DNA of 64,000 nucleotides from Juglans regia (taxonomy: Eukaryota > Streptophyta > Magnoliopsida > Fagales > Juglandaceae). The position numbers and the translations under genes are program-made. The stretch's first letter is position 1. Every line of letters begins with the position of its first letter. Below, one piece after another: positions 35,221-47,800 of the stretch. The notes beneath the pieces are model-generated. The model did not search any database and was not told the DNA's origin. It saw only the letters and a list, made by a program, of their open reading frames with translations. The stretch spans positions 21,748,623 to 21,812,622 of the forward strand of contig NC_049909.1 of NCBI RefSeq assembly GCF_001411555.2. Direction: 5' to 3'.

Positions 35221-38200
35221 AGGGAAAAAGATGTTTGGGAGTAGTAGTTGGGGCAGATTTTCATGAACAACTGTGGACATCGAGTTGAGGACCTGTGGTC
35301 CTTCATGCAGCCACGGGGGACTATATAAAATAAGAGTAATATTACTCATCATTTCAATTATCATCATCTTCTCATCATCTCATGAAGTGAAATAAGATAA
35401 TTAGAGACTATTTATTATATTTCATTTGTGAATTTATCATTTAATGTCACATTATGGAATGATAAGTTGATAATAAAAAAATAAATATGGAATATATTTT
35501 TTTATAAAATAAATGGTCATTGAGCTCACATTTGATAAAATATAAAATAAATAATAAAATTTATCTTTTTATATTAATTTAAGTAAGTAGTACTGATTTC
35601 ATATGTATAATAGCATAACAGAGGTGATCCTAATCGAATCAACATTCTACATTTCATTAAATTAATTAAATATTTCACTTATCGAACTTTTCATTGTGGG
35701 AGAATTAGACTCATACGTAAGGATATCGAAAAGTGTTAAAATATAAAATAAATAATAAAATTTACATCTTCTTATTAGTTTAATCTATTTTATTTCACAA
35801 TCTATTTTCAGCAACCAATGTTAACAATTAGTCGCGATTTCCCAATTTTAGGCATTAAATTTGTAATTGTAATATATTAAGAAAATGATATAATAACAAT
35901 ATGTATATCATAGTCAATTTACAACTTAGCATGTAATAATTATTTTTTTTCATGTACTTTAAACTGTTATTAGGACAATAGTTTTGAATTAAAGTGAAAA
36001 GAAATAATTTTTTAATATGAAATTGTAGATAAAATATTGTGCGACTCATAAAGTCCTTACAGTCTCTCTCAGCTCGTCCCTATATATCTATCTCCAACGA
36101 AAGGTCCGTCCTTGCATTTGGTCTCCACTACTGCTTAGGTCCCAATTAAATTCAAACTGATCCTATCGTCTCTCTCTTATACTTCTCTGAACTCCTTCGT
36201 ACTACTTATTCATGAGTCATTTGTGTACTAATTTAAATACGCAATTACATAATAGACCACTTCTACACATTTACCATGACCCAACGATACTAACTGACCC
36301 ACGTGACTACTGACTCACTTACAGGCCCATTTTTTAGTATCTGGCCCACTAAATGAGACTCTGTCAAAATCCATAACAAAGTATGCGTAATTCATAAGGG
36401 AAATGCTTTGGGTCCCGAATTCGGGACCCAAAGTGTGTCCTGAAAGGTTTTTTTTTTTTGTTTTTTTTTTGTTTTTTTATTACTGAATGATTAAAAATAT
36501 ATTTTTTAATGATGTTGGGATTTTTTTATTTTTTAAAAAAATATTTATGATGATTAAAAAAATACATAAAAAAAAAACAAAAAAACAAAAAAAATAAAAA
36601 GCTTATTCGGGACACAAAATGGGTCCCGAATTCGGGACCCATAGCAGTGCCCAATTCATAAGTACTGACTCAAAGGAAACGACGAATATCATTGACCCCT
36701 CGTTGTATATCTTTTTTTCTCACGTTGATTTCAGGGAAAAAGATGTTTGGGAGTACTGATTGGGGTAGATTTTCATGAACAGCCGTGGACATGGAGTTGA
36801 GGTCTTGTGGTTCTTAATGCAGCCACGCAGGCAGGTACTATACAATCGTACAAAGTTGAGAACTGATAACGGATACCGACAGAGTGCAATAATTTTTTTT
36901 TTTTTTTTTTAAGAAATGGCCATTGGGTATCAAATATAAAACAAATAATAAAATTTATCATTTTGTATTAATTTAAGTAAGTCGTAGTTTCATATGTATA
37001 AGTCCTAATCGAATCATCATTCTATATTTCATTAAATTAATTAAATATTTTATTTATCAAATCTCTTATTTAAGAAAGAATTAGACTCACATGTAAGATA
37101 AAATATTAAAATATAAAATAAATAATAAAATCAACATTTTCTTATTATCTTAACCCATTTTATTTCACAATCTATTTTCAACCACCAATGTCGACAATTA
37201 GTCGTGATTTTCCAATTTTAGACCTTAAATTTGTAATTATAATATATTAAGAAAATAATATAATAACAACTATATCATATTCCATTTGCAACTTAGTATG
37301 TAATAATTTTTTTTTTCATATACTTTAAACTGTTAATAGGACAATAGTTTTGAATTAAAGTGAAAAGAACTAAATTTTTAATATGAAATTATAGATAAAT
37401 TGTAAAGCAGTTGGTATTTATCATTATCCAATATATTATATTAATCCTCTTTTTGGAAAGTTTGATTTTGGAATTTCTTTTTTCCTTATAATTTTAAAAT
37501 GATTAATTGGAAATAGTATACTTTTTCGTGTAATCTGTCGATTCTGTCCGTGTGTCGAGCATTTCTCCTCCTATATATATAATTAAAATTGGCCGGTGTG
37601 ATAATACGATAACCTGATCACATTATGATCTATTAATTATGAATTTTTTTATTTATGCAAAGAAGACTTGGTCTCTAATTGATTAGTAAATTTAAATATA
37701 TAAAATATATTTTTTTTGCTCCCACTACTGCTTACGTCCCAATTAAATTCAAACTGATCCTATCGTCTCTCTCTTATAATTCTCAAGAAAAAAGATATTT
37801 CAATGAATTTTTTATTTTATTTTTTAAAATATATTTTTTTTTATTTTACATATTAATTTTTATAATATATCATACATCAATTTATCAATTTTTTTATACC
37901 AATTAAATATTATACTTTTTAATATTTTTTTTTTATTTTAAATTTTTTTTCTAACTATCAATAATTTAATCAAATGTTTTGATATTTATAATATCTCTCC
38001 ATATGTAATTTTATATAATTATATTCTATTTTAAATTAATTCAAATTTATAAACTAAAATAAGATATAAATTAATTCAAAAAATAAAAAGAAGAAATTAA
38101 TTCAACTTCAAATTTTGCCATTAGCGTCTAGCAAAAAAGAAAGTGTAAAAATAAAAGAGAGGATTTTAAATAAAAATAAATGACTTTTAAGGAAATGAAA

Positions 38201-38720
38201 AAAATTAAATAGTAAGAGAGAAAAATTAATTTAAAATATTTACAATGGCGATTAGCTCGTTTCACATCTAACATATACTATAACAGAATGTAAAATAAAA
38301 GAAGAAATATAAGATTCGTTGGAGGTCATTTTTAAGAAAATTTCTTTATATTGTAAAGAAAAATGTATAATATAGGAAGTGCGCTAGACTTGGCGCAGAT
38401 TTTCATGAACAACTGTGGATATCGAGTTGAGGACTTGTGGTTCTTCATGCAGCCACACAGGCAGGTGCAATACAATCACACTTTGTATGAGAACTGGGTA
38501 CGGATACCGACAGAGTGCAATAATTTTTTTTTTTAAAGAAATCGCCATTGGGTATAAAATATAAAACAAATAATAAAATTTATCTTTTTATATTAATTTA
38601 AGTCGTGATTTTATATGTATAATATTATATAAGAGGTCGTAATCCAATCATCATTCTATATTTTATTAAATTAATTAAATATTTTACTTATCAGATATCT
38701 CATTTGAAAAAAAATGAAAC
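35221..38720. repeat. Triplicated AT-rich array
   Basis: Three direct units begin at about 35,262, 36,766 and 38,390 with agattttcatgaacaactgtgg-like sequence, followed by a tgtggttcttcatgcagcca part, then a shared AT-rich stretch (aacaaataataaaatttatc, attaaattaattaaatattt). Units 1 and 2 also end with a piece matching the RLK promoter (gatcctatcgtctctctctt at about 36,163 and 37,758; compare 33,310). Spacing is about 1.5-1.6 kb. A MITE at 36,399 accounts for part of the length between units 1 and 2. No protein family was recognised in the shared head. Confidence 0.75.
36399..36652. mobile_element. 254-bp MITE with palindromic terminal repeats
   Basis: Flanked by the 10-bp direct repeat aattcataag (36,389-36,398 and 36,653-36,662). 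Each end holds the perfect 20-bp palindrome GGGTCCCGAATTCGGGACCC, and the outer 32 bp of both ends are inverted copies with four mismatches. The interior is AT-rich with a shared core (gattaaaaatatatttttta). The 9-10 bp duplication points to a Mutator-type non-autonomous element. Confidence 0.88.
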
Positions 38721-41070
38721 GAATATAGCAATATTTTACTTATATGTATAATATTTTCATGAACAACGGATATCGATTTCTTTCTGCTCTCTTTAAATCC
38801 ATTCTCTGTTGTATATATAGTATCTGGAAATTTCCCTTCTGCTCTTTTTACGTTTCATTCTCAGTTATGTCTACGGTATCTGGCAAAAAGAATACAAGAA
38901 ATAAACTGAGAAATAAAATTATAAACTTCAAAACATGTAGTTACATAGTAAAGTATGCTAAAACAACAGAAAAACATATATAAGAAATAATTCAGAAGAT
39001 AAGAAATAAAAACATATATATGTACATCTACAGATATTCATTAAGCTCAAAAGAAAACTGATGCTTAGAAAAAAAAAAAAATTCTTCACACATGTTCAGA
39101 TCATATCTAATCAAATATCAGATACAGTAAAATATGCTAAAACAAGATAAAATCATATATAATAAATCAGACAATGAGAAACAGAGAAGTAAAGCTTTAT
39201 AAACATTAAAAAAAAAACTGAGCCAATATATTCATCACAACAGCTCAATGCATAAAATAAAATGACAAAATAGATCACGAAGAGTAAAGCTCAGAAGATA
39301 TAACATAGATATAACAATCTATGTTCAAATATGACATATATTCATCATAAAAGATATACGTTATAAGATATATACAGGTCTATTCATATAACATACATAT
39401 TTTTGTGATGATATAACATATATTCATCACCAAAAGGTCTTAGATATAATATAAGAGAAAAATATCTAAGACCTGTTCAGATCTATACATGAAAAAAAAA
39501 ATCACAAATAAACCAACTTAAAAAATATATATATATACATCCACTCAAATCTGTAGCAAGAAAAAAAAACACAGCAAACAACTTTAGTTCTTTCTGTGCA
39601 CATAGGAACGATACTGTCTCCCTAAGTTTCTACATAAACTGAGATCTGTTGGAAATAAACAAAGTTTGTTCATTTACATACAGATAAACGATGGAATGAA
39701 CAAAAAAAAGAGTAAAAGAAGAGAAAAAACCAGATTGAAAAAAAAAATTAACATGGAAGAAAAAATAAATAAATAAATCAGATCTGAAAATAATCTCTTC
39801 AAATTTGTGAACATCTGTTCAAAGAGAAACAGAGATTAAAGAGACGAAGAACCCAAAATCACAAAACATAAATCACATAAATAGAACCACTTGAAATAAA
39901 AAGGTCCTTCAACGAAAGAAAACAGCACTGCAACCCAAAACACAAAAATAAAACAAAATAGCAAAAAAAAAAATGAAATCAAAGAAATCAATTCTTATAT
40001 GTATTGGGAAGAAAAATACCTGTCAAAGAAAAAAACAACTGCAAAGGGAGATCCGAAGAACAGATCTAGAGATCTATATGCATTTGAAGAAAAATAGACC
40101 TGCAACCAAAATAAAATTTAGAAAATAGAATCTCAGATCAGTGCGTGTTGAGAAAAAATTATATATGCGAAAATTATTTATGCGAAAAATTGTTGTTGCC
40201 ATTTTTACAGATCTAGAGATCTATCTAAATAATGAGTTCTTAATGTAAAATAAATTAATTAATATTAAATAATATTCTTAAAATAATAAAATTATTTAAA
40301 TTAATTAATTTTTTAAAACTATATTATTTTCTTAACTCTAAAATATAAAAATATTTACTTGAAAATTAATCATTGTTTAATAACGTTACAAATACTTCAT
40401 TTAAAATGATTTTGATAAAATATTTAGAAGATTTTATAATACTTAATCGATTTAAAAATCATCGGCTGGATTTAATAAATCGTACTTTTTTTTTTTATTG
40501 AAATGAGAAAAAAACACATTGTTACATGTTTGTTGACCTAGCTACTAGCACATGATTTATTAAATTTTTTACTTAGTATATGAATTGTACACGGAACCTA
40601 ATAACACATGGAAATATAGTTTATTGATAATTCAAATCAATTCATATATCTATTATAAAGTAAATAATATGTTCCAATTTATTGTACTTATTATTATCCC
40701 TAATATGTTAATATAGTTAAATTGTATAAATATAATTATATTTTTATTATATTCTGTCTTTTATATATTATTTTTAAACATATATGTTGATTATATCTTT
40801 ATTTCAAATGTGCCATCGCGATAGTTGGAATCTTGCATTTTTGCTTGCCTTTTATTGATCCCTTAGTTTTTGATTTGTCCTTATCCCTTTTAATATAAAA
40901 AAAAAGTCTGGTGTTTATATTTTGTAATAATTATTTTACTTATTCACATAATTGTTGACAATATCTTCTAGCATATTTATCCTAGATTTTAGCTGCAAAT
41001 ATTGAACTACCTAGCTCTGAAGTACGTACTAAAAGCCTTGCACGAAATCATAACTAATACTTAGGCCATG
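38721..41070. other. A-rich, gene-poor intergenic tract
   Basis: From about 38,880 to 40,150 the plus strand is strongly A-rich, with repeated cagatct, agaaaaa and acatatat words, and no long frame. 40,150-41,070 is AT-rich without clear repeats. No coding exon or known element was recognised. Confidence 0.5.
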
Positions 41071-41324
41071 TATGGAAAGTGGAAAGTGAGATGAATGCAT
41101 CTCAAACCTACTACATTGTTAATGTCTTTCATCAAACCATTAGATGCAAAACATAGAAGGGAGGCATATGAGCTTCAGTGGATAATTAATTTTCGAACCA
41201 TTATTGAGAATATTGAATATGACGAATTGCCGCTTAAATCGCCAAATTATAATATTGTTTCTCTAAATCAACTTGAAAAAAATTGTTTGAAACAATGCAT
41301 GTTTTTAAATTGTGTATTATGGAT

Positions 41325-41830
41325 TTTAAAAAAATATGGAGATTAGAGGTTGGTTGGGATGAAATGGAGATGGAGGATGAGAACTTCTAATTTGTCTGTT
41401 GTGGATTTGAAACAGTGCATGTTTCTAAATTAGGTATTGTGGATTTGAAATATAAAGATTAGAGGTTGATCATAATGAAATAAAGATGAAAGATAAGAAT
41501 TTGTTAAATATGTGTTGTGGATTTGAAAAAATGCATGTGATTAAATTTAGAATGTTGATTGTTTGTTATAATTCAATTAATGTAGTAATACTAAACTTTT
41601 ATTGATACATTTAATACATACATGATCGAAGTCAGATTTATGATGTGTGATTTACATTAGTCATTTTATTAGATCAATTAAAATAACTTCTCTACACTTG
41701 TTTTTTTTTTTTATCCTTTTTAGAAATATGGAGATTGGAGGTTAGTTTTAATGAAATGAAAATAGAAGATAAGAACTTGTGATTTTTGTGTTGTGAATTT
41801 AGAACATTTCATATGTCTGGATTTAGGATA
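41325..41830 (+). repeat. Degenerate direct repeats of about 100 bp
   Basis: Units at about 41,333, 41,453 and 41,726 share tggagattagaggttggt, then gaaatggagatggaggat, gagaacttctaattt and gtggatttgaaacagtgcat. Later units are decayed. Confidence 0.65.
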
Positions 41831-41902
41831 TTGATTGTTTATTAGCTTAAATTAATATGGTAATATTAAATTTTTATTGATACATTTAATTGTCAATTTT
41901 AA

Positions 41903-42240
41903 TGCAGCGATCAACATTTGTGGTTAGAGGCATTCGATGACAGTGCCTCAATCGCAATGGTAGCCTTTGAACCTACAGCAGAACGAATTCTTGATTGTAC
42001 AACAAAAGATATTGTGCAGCATGTAGAGCAGGTAAGATTTATACTTTTACGCACATTTAAGAAATTTAAGAAATTATTATTTTTATATGTTTTTGCCATT
42101 ACGGGAGGATCATTCGTACATAGAGAACATTACAAATAGGATTGAAGATAAAGAGTTGATGATTGTTTTGGGTGCATTTATGAATGAATTTGGGAAACTG
42201 CGCCAAAACAAACTTAACGTATTATCTGTCAATGATATAC
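41903..42240 (+). pseudogene. Fragment resembling a plant RPA70-like OB-fold protein
   Basis: An open piece at 41,908-42,031 reads HLWLEAFDDSASIAMVAFEP then TAERILDCTTKDIVQHVEQ and ends at a GT donor (caggtaag). A second open piece at about 42,103-42,240 reads EDHSYIENITNRIEDKEL then GAFMNEFGKLRQNKLNVLSV. Together they resemble the C-terminal DNA-binding part of replication protein A large-subunit-like proteins, a type of gene also carried by plant Helitrons. Family assignment is by eye and weak; no start or other exons are visible. Confidence 0.35.
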
Positions 42241-42835
42241 GTAAGACAGCAGAATAGTTATTTCAATTTCCTTCTAGACTTCCAGTTATTATAATTTACA
42301 GCTATAATAAATTCATATGTAAAATTACGAGATAGCTCTTGCTTTTTATTTGTAATTATGATGATAGCGCATTAACTTCAATAGTCACTTTTTTTTTATC
42401 TATAATAGAAAATTGTGTAATCGGTCCGCCCTTTTTTTTTTTTTAAATAATTAATAAAAAAATTTATTTAAAATACTAAATTAAATTAAGTGACTTATTA
42501 ATGTGGATTATGTAACAAACTCAATAAAAAAATATTTTATATGGTCAATAATAATAAATTAGATGAAAATTATATTATTAATTTATATAATTACTATATA
42601 ATTAACTAATTGATATTATATATTTATTAATTCATAGAATATTAACAAGTGTTAATAGTATATTTAAAATTTTATATTGTTAATAGTGATAGGTTAAATG
42701 AAGATATATATAAAATATTGTTAATTTATAGAATATTAACAAGTATTAATAATATATTTAAAAATTTATATTGATAATTGTACAATTATTATATATAAAA
42801 TAGATATAAAAAATATTTTTTTTTTAAATTTTTCA
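42241..42835. other. AT-rich DNA, no gene seen
   Basis: Contains short internal repeats such as attaacaagt(g/a)ttaatagtata at about 42,648 and 42,737. Nothing coding is recognised. Confidence 0.5.
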
Positions 42836-42972
42836 TTCGATCCTGTCCGGCCCGGTCCGGTCTGAAAAAACTGTGGACCGTGGACCGGACCGAATGATTT
42901 CGGTCCTCTAAAATATGGACCGGACTGGACCGGTCTAAGTCTCGGTCCGGTCCGGTCTTAATCACCCCTAGT
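42836..42972. repeat. CCGGACCG-rich transposon terminus
   Basis: A GC-rich island with at least ten copies of ggtccgg/ccggacc in both directions, ending in aatcacccctag. The minus strand starts TAGGGGTGATTAAGACCGG, like the subterminal repeats of plant hAT-type elements. The opposite end was not found. Confidence 0.4.
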
Positions 42973-43171
42973 TAGTGCAAATTCTTATGTTATAATTATA
43001 GATATTCTGTAAATAATATATGTGATTATTTTTGTGATCAATTGAGAATCTTAAAATATAGACAAAATTATTACATTTTATAATTATATATATTAACCTA
43101 TCTTTTATTATTATATATCTTTAGATTTCATAAATATTATTTTTAAAAATATTTTTTATATTTTCACAATT

Positions 43172-43227
43172 GGGCACACGTGCAATGCACGTGTTGCCCT
43201 TTAATTGCACGTGTGCCCTTTACTAGT
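43172..43227 (+). mobile_element. Candidate Helitron 3' terminus
   Basis: Perfect 14-bp inverted repeat GGGCACACGTGCAA (43,172-43,185) and TTGCACGTGTGCCC (43,205-43,218), then ttta and CTAG (43,223-43,226) followed by T. A GC-rich hairpin a few bases before CTAG|T is the usual Helitron 3' end. The 5' TC end was not identified. Confidence 0.5.
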
Positions 43228-43228
43228 A

Positions 43229-43402
43229 GAGAAAATATACTTACAACCGTGAATTGCGTAACCGTCGCGTAATCGCTTTGAAAAAAATGAATAAAATATG
43301 GGACCCATATAAAAAAAATTAATTTTTTAATAGTGGACCCCACTCTTTTTCAAAGCGATTACGCGGCGGTTACGCACTTCACGGTTGTATGTAGAATTAC
43401 TC
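43229..43402. mobile_element. 174-bp TIR element (MITE)
   Basis: The ends are inverted copies over about 45 bp (acaaccgtgaattgcgtaac; inverted right end acaaccgtgaagtgcgtaac) and continue through cgcgtaatcgctttgaaaaa. It sits between the candidate Helitron end and the left edge of duplication block 2. Older relatives lie at 34,070 and about 57,975. Confidence 0.8.
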
Positions 43403-44870
43403 AAAATTAAGAGAAAGAGGTAAGCTCACGTAATCCAAGTCTATATTTTAAAAAGATTAATAAATAGTATAATTAAAATTTTGGTAGAATTATTATAAAA
43501 ATTAAGAACATATATCTCTCTCCTAAATAATGTGGTATTCTATATATTATTTATATCCATCAGTAAATATAATAATTAAAATACCAGTCTTATACAGTGG
43601 AAAAAGGCTCATAAAAAATATAAGAGTTTAAATTAATTTTTTTAAAAAATATAGACAATCATGACTAATAGAAATAATCTTTTATGGATAGTAAGAGGCA
43701 GCCTATCATTATCTGTCTATACAACGAAAATGGACAGAAACTTTTTCTGCAGTCTACATGCATTGACTGATGATATATAAGAGACCTGTAAGTAACTCTA
43801 TTATTGCTGGTCGCTAGATGACATAATCAACTAGGGCCTCAACTTTACTAAAGTCGATGAAATTGAACCAAAACAGCACAAGTTGCTCTGGACTGGATAA
43901 GCAGGATAACTACAAAAATACTACTCTCACCGTTACTTATACCGCTCTATTTTATCTTTTTTTTTTTATTTAATAATTAAAGAAGTATTTTTTAATAATA
44001 TTATTATTTTTTTAATTTTTTTTAAATATTTAAAAGTGCTAAAAATACATATATGAAAAAAAAAAATTTTATAACTGACGGTAGCTCTAGCAGTAACTGA
44101 GAGCCGTGGCCGGCTGTAACGCCACCCTAAAGTCCAACATTCAATAATAAAACCATTTTTTGCACTTAATTTACATGATTAAATACATATATACAAAAGT
44201 AAAAAACGACAAGTAAAGAATACATACAGTATAATATTGACATGATAATATTTAGTTTTATAAAAAAAATATTAATTATAAATTTCTTATATAAATTAAT
44301 TTCATTCATTTTAGCAATAAGATATATAACTTTTTAATATGTAAACTCAAGTTCCAATGAACGTCACTCGAATAGTTATCAGATCAGTTTAGACAGTAAA
44401 AATGTTTATTTCATTTCATTATTATAATTTTTTAAATTTTTTTATATAAATTATAATAAATATATTTTTTTTAATTTTAAAATAATAATAATATTCTAAA
44501 TTAGACAAGGAGCGCCATTCTAGAAAAATATTCTACGCAAGTAATGAAATGTATCAACTGATCAATCGGCCAACACTACAGTAGCTGACGTGGACCCATA
44601 TCACATGTATGCATATTGCCGTCACTAAAGTTGTACTGCTATCGTTGTCCTTTTCGCCATTCACGGGGAAGAGTAATTCTAAATAATTGAGAAAAAAGGA
44701 TCTAGAGAAAACTGGAACTTAGGGTAAAAGACATAGTTTCACAACTTTCGTCACTACACATTCTATCGTCTCTTTCTTATAATTGAACTCCTTCGTACTA
44801 CTTATTCATGAGCCATTTGTGTACTACTTTCAATTGTTAATTGGGCATGTTGTGAAGTTGGAAAATAAAT
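43403..44870 (+). promoter_or_regulatory. Upstream region of RLK gene C, duplicated at 31,951-33,418
   Basis: About 1.47 kb before the gene C start codon, almost identical to the DNA upstream of copy E. It contains an old MITE-like piece at about 43,905-44,120 and the leader sequence shared with the array at 36.2 kb (ctatcgtctctttcttataa). No certain TATA box was chosen. The promoter role is inferred only from position. Confidence 0.5.
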
Positions 44871-47800
44871 ATGTTTCTTGTTCGGCTTCTTCTTCCAGCT
44901 TCAATCGTCATGACCGTTTGCTTTGCAACTTTTGCTTCCGGAGCCCTTGACCAACTGCCCGATGATGAAGGTACACACACACACACACAGATATCTCAAA
45001 GACTTTTTATTTTTATTTTTTTTATTTTTATCTATTTACATATATATATAGTCCGTTAATACAGGAGTGAATTTGATTAATTGGGTTTGCTTAATATATA
45101 ATTGTGGAGTTTAATTTACAGTGCAAGCTTTACGTGACATATTGCATACGTTGGGGAAGAAGGACTGGGACTTCTCTAACCCATGTAATAGTACTGTACC
45201 ACCAACGGACGACACAAAAAAGATTGCTGCTGTTACGTGCAGCAACTGCACCTTTGGCAATGGCAACGAGTCGTACCGCGTTGTGGGCATGTACGTTGTC
45301 ATCTCTCTTTCTCTGATATCTTAATGACGAGCTGTTTCTTATGTCTCAAATTTTTCTTTTATAGAAAAGCACATGATACCATTAACAGAAAAACATTACA
45401 AATTGTTAACGTGATATATGCTCAATTTATTTTACAGTAAAATGTATTTTATAATTTAACTTATTCACAAACTTGTAAAATTAAATTATTTTTTCAAAAA
45501 AAAAAAGTAACTAAGGTCTTGTTTGTGTAAACATGTATTCTTAGATATTTTATTTTTAAACATCACTCAAATATAAAATATTTTTCAATTTTAAATTTTT
45601 AACTTTTTCATCTAATCATTACAAATTTCTCAAACTTTCAAACTAAACATAAATAATAATACAATTTTTTAAATCTCAAAATAAAAATTTTATTAAAAAT
45701 TTATATTCAAACAAGATTTTAATTTTATAATATTTTTATTCAATTTTTTTCTCATCTCATGTTTCAAAACTCAATAAAATATTTTAAATCAAACAATTTT
45801 TAAATAATCTGAAATGTTCTAAGTTTCCAAATGATTCTTAAATGCTTTTAAACTCCCTTGCTAGCCACTATTTTAAAATATAATAATATTTGCGAAAAAA
45901 CTAAAAATTAAAAATATATAATTCGTTTTCCTTATGAACTCAATTCTCAAGCGGTGAAGTTAAAAGGTTAGAATAATGGCTTGGTTGCAAACCGCTGAAT
46001 TACAAACTAACGACCGCTTGCCCAAACTGCATGCAGTGAGTTCGGTGACTATGTATGGTTTCTTAGGCTCGGCATTAGAGTATTTTGAAAATATATTATT
46101 ATTATTATTATTATTATTATTTAGTTATTTTTTATTATTATTCATAAAAAAACCTGAAATCACCCCCTATCTAAATACAATATTAACCTACCACAATTTT
46201 TGCGGATGTCTTTTCAATAATTATTTCTTTTGAGCTTTACAAAATGGAAAATGCTAGCCCCGCTCTAATGTTCCGTTATTTCATCCCGCTTGACATGGCT
46301 GAGTATTTTTTTCATTTTAAATTGATATAATTTTTATTAAATAATGATACTTAAGCTTATTTTATTAAAATGTCCTCCATTTAAGATAAAGACGTTATGA
46401 AACAGTACTTGTAAAAAATGGTTCTGTTTTTATTATCAATTTCTCGTGATTGAAACATAATTACTTTACAATTTTGTTTTAAATATTTGATGACATTTTT
46501 AGAAATAATGATATATACATATATATGCTCCTTATACAGGTAAAATTATTTTTACAAAAACATTTTTGTCCTTATCATTCTCCTTTAAAAACAAATGATT
46601 TTCTACTGAAATTTCAGATATTTCATGAGACAAAATCTACCAGGCACTCTTCCTCCAGATTTGGGGAAGTTACCTTGCCTGCAAGTATTGTAAGTGTATT
46701 ATATGTGTATTATTTTCTTTCATCAACTAACTTATCTATATACTGGAACTCATTTCTTCGTCTCCCTCTATCGTATCTGCAGTGACCTCTCTTACAACTA
46801 CCTTAACGGTTCAATCCCTTCGGCTTGGGGCTCCTTAAAGCAGCTTGTCAATATGTACTCTTACTCCCTCTTATATTAGAATAATGTTAGACATAAGAGT
46901 TAGATATAAGTTTTAAATAGATAAATTTTGTAAATTTTTTATAAAGAATTAGGTTCCTCTAAAAACCATTTCTCTATTGATGTGTCTGTTTAGGTTAACG
47001 TTGTTCTCATGTGGATGTACGTAGCTAATTGTACGTTAATATATATTAATATATTATTGTAAGTAATTATTCGTGGCTTTTAAGTTTTAGAGCATATTTA
47101 ATATTTAAAATATCTTTAAATTTTATGAATAATAATAAAACAGTTTGAACTAAAATATTTGATTAAATTTTAGAAAGAAAAAGAGAAAATTTTAAATAAA
47201 AATATATTTTAAAATAACTATTACATTAGAGTTTATGAAAATGAATATATAGAGAATATAATTTTTTAATATTATATATTTCAATTTTAACACAATGGTC
47301 TGGTCTTATCGCAGTTCCGTTTCAGGAAACCGGTTAACGGGTCCTATCCCTGGAGATCTTGCGAAAATCCCAACTCTGACAAGCTTGTGAGTTTCGATCG
47401 CACCCATTTCGTTTCTATATTTTAACAGTTTTTTGAGAGGATTATTGTTAGCGAGCAATTCGGTTTTGTTCTTCGCAGGACGGTCGAGTACAATCAACTT
47501 TCTGGAAATCTTCCTCTAGAGCTTGGGAGTTTGTCCTCCTTAGAAGTACTGTAAGATGAATTTCATATTATCAATTGCGAGTTCCATTTCTCTTATTTGC
47601 AGTGAGAATTAATTGGATTGGATTTTCTGTAGGAAAAAATGTTGAATCCTGATATTGCTGATAATTTTTTTTAATAGATATTTCTGATAATTAAGCCATT
47701 GGATGGATTAGTACTTTTACTTGTATATTTATATAATTTATCTATTGTTTCGATCGTAGTAAACTCAGGTCGAATAATTTTACTGGGGAGCTACCTTCTT

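Noticed and set aside
36773..38569. Two minus-strand frames in the array heads (36,773-36,961 and 38,384-38,569)
   Set aside because: The shared sequence is not open in the same frame in all three units, so no coding constraint is visible.
38744..38983. 79-aa frame in the A-rich tract
   Set aside because: Low-complexity residues and no splice or domain context; chance frame.
41095..41346. 83-aa frame before the RPA-like fragment
   Set aside because: Possibly part of the same captured gene, but I recognised no motif and it runs into the degenerate repeats.
42836..42972. Reading the CCGGACC island as a satellite or regulatory array
   Set aside because: The irregular spacing, both orientations and the CACCCCTAG end fit a transposon subterminal region better.
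45976..46233. Frame in intron 2 of gene C
   Set aside because: Made of a TTA microsatellite and intronic sequence; exons 2 and 3 join in frame without it.
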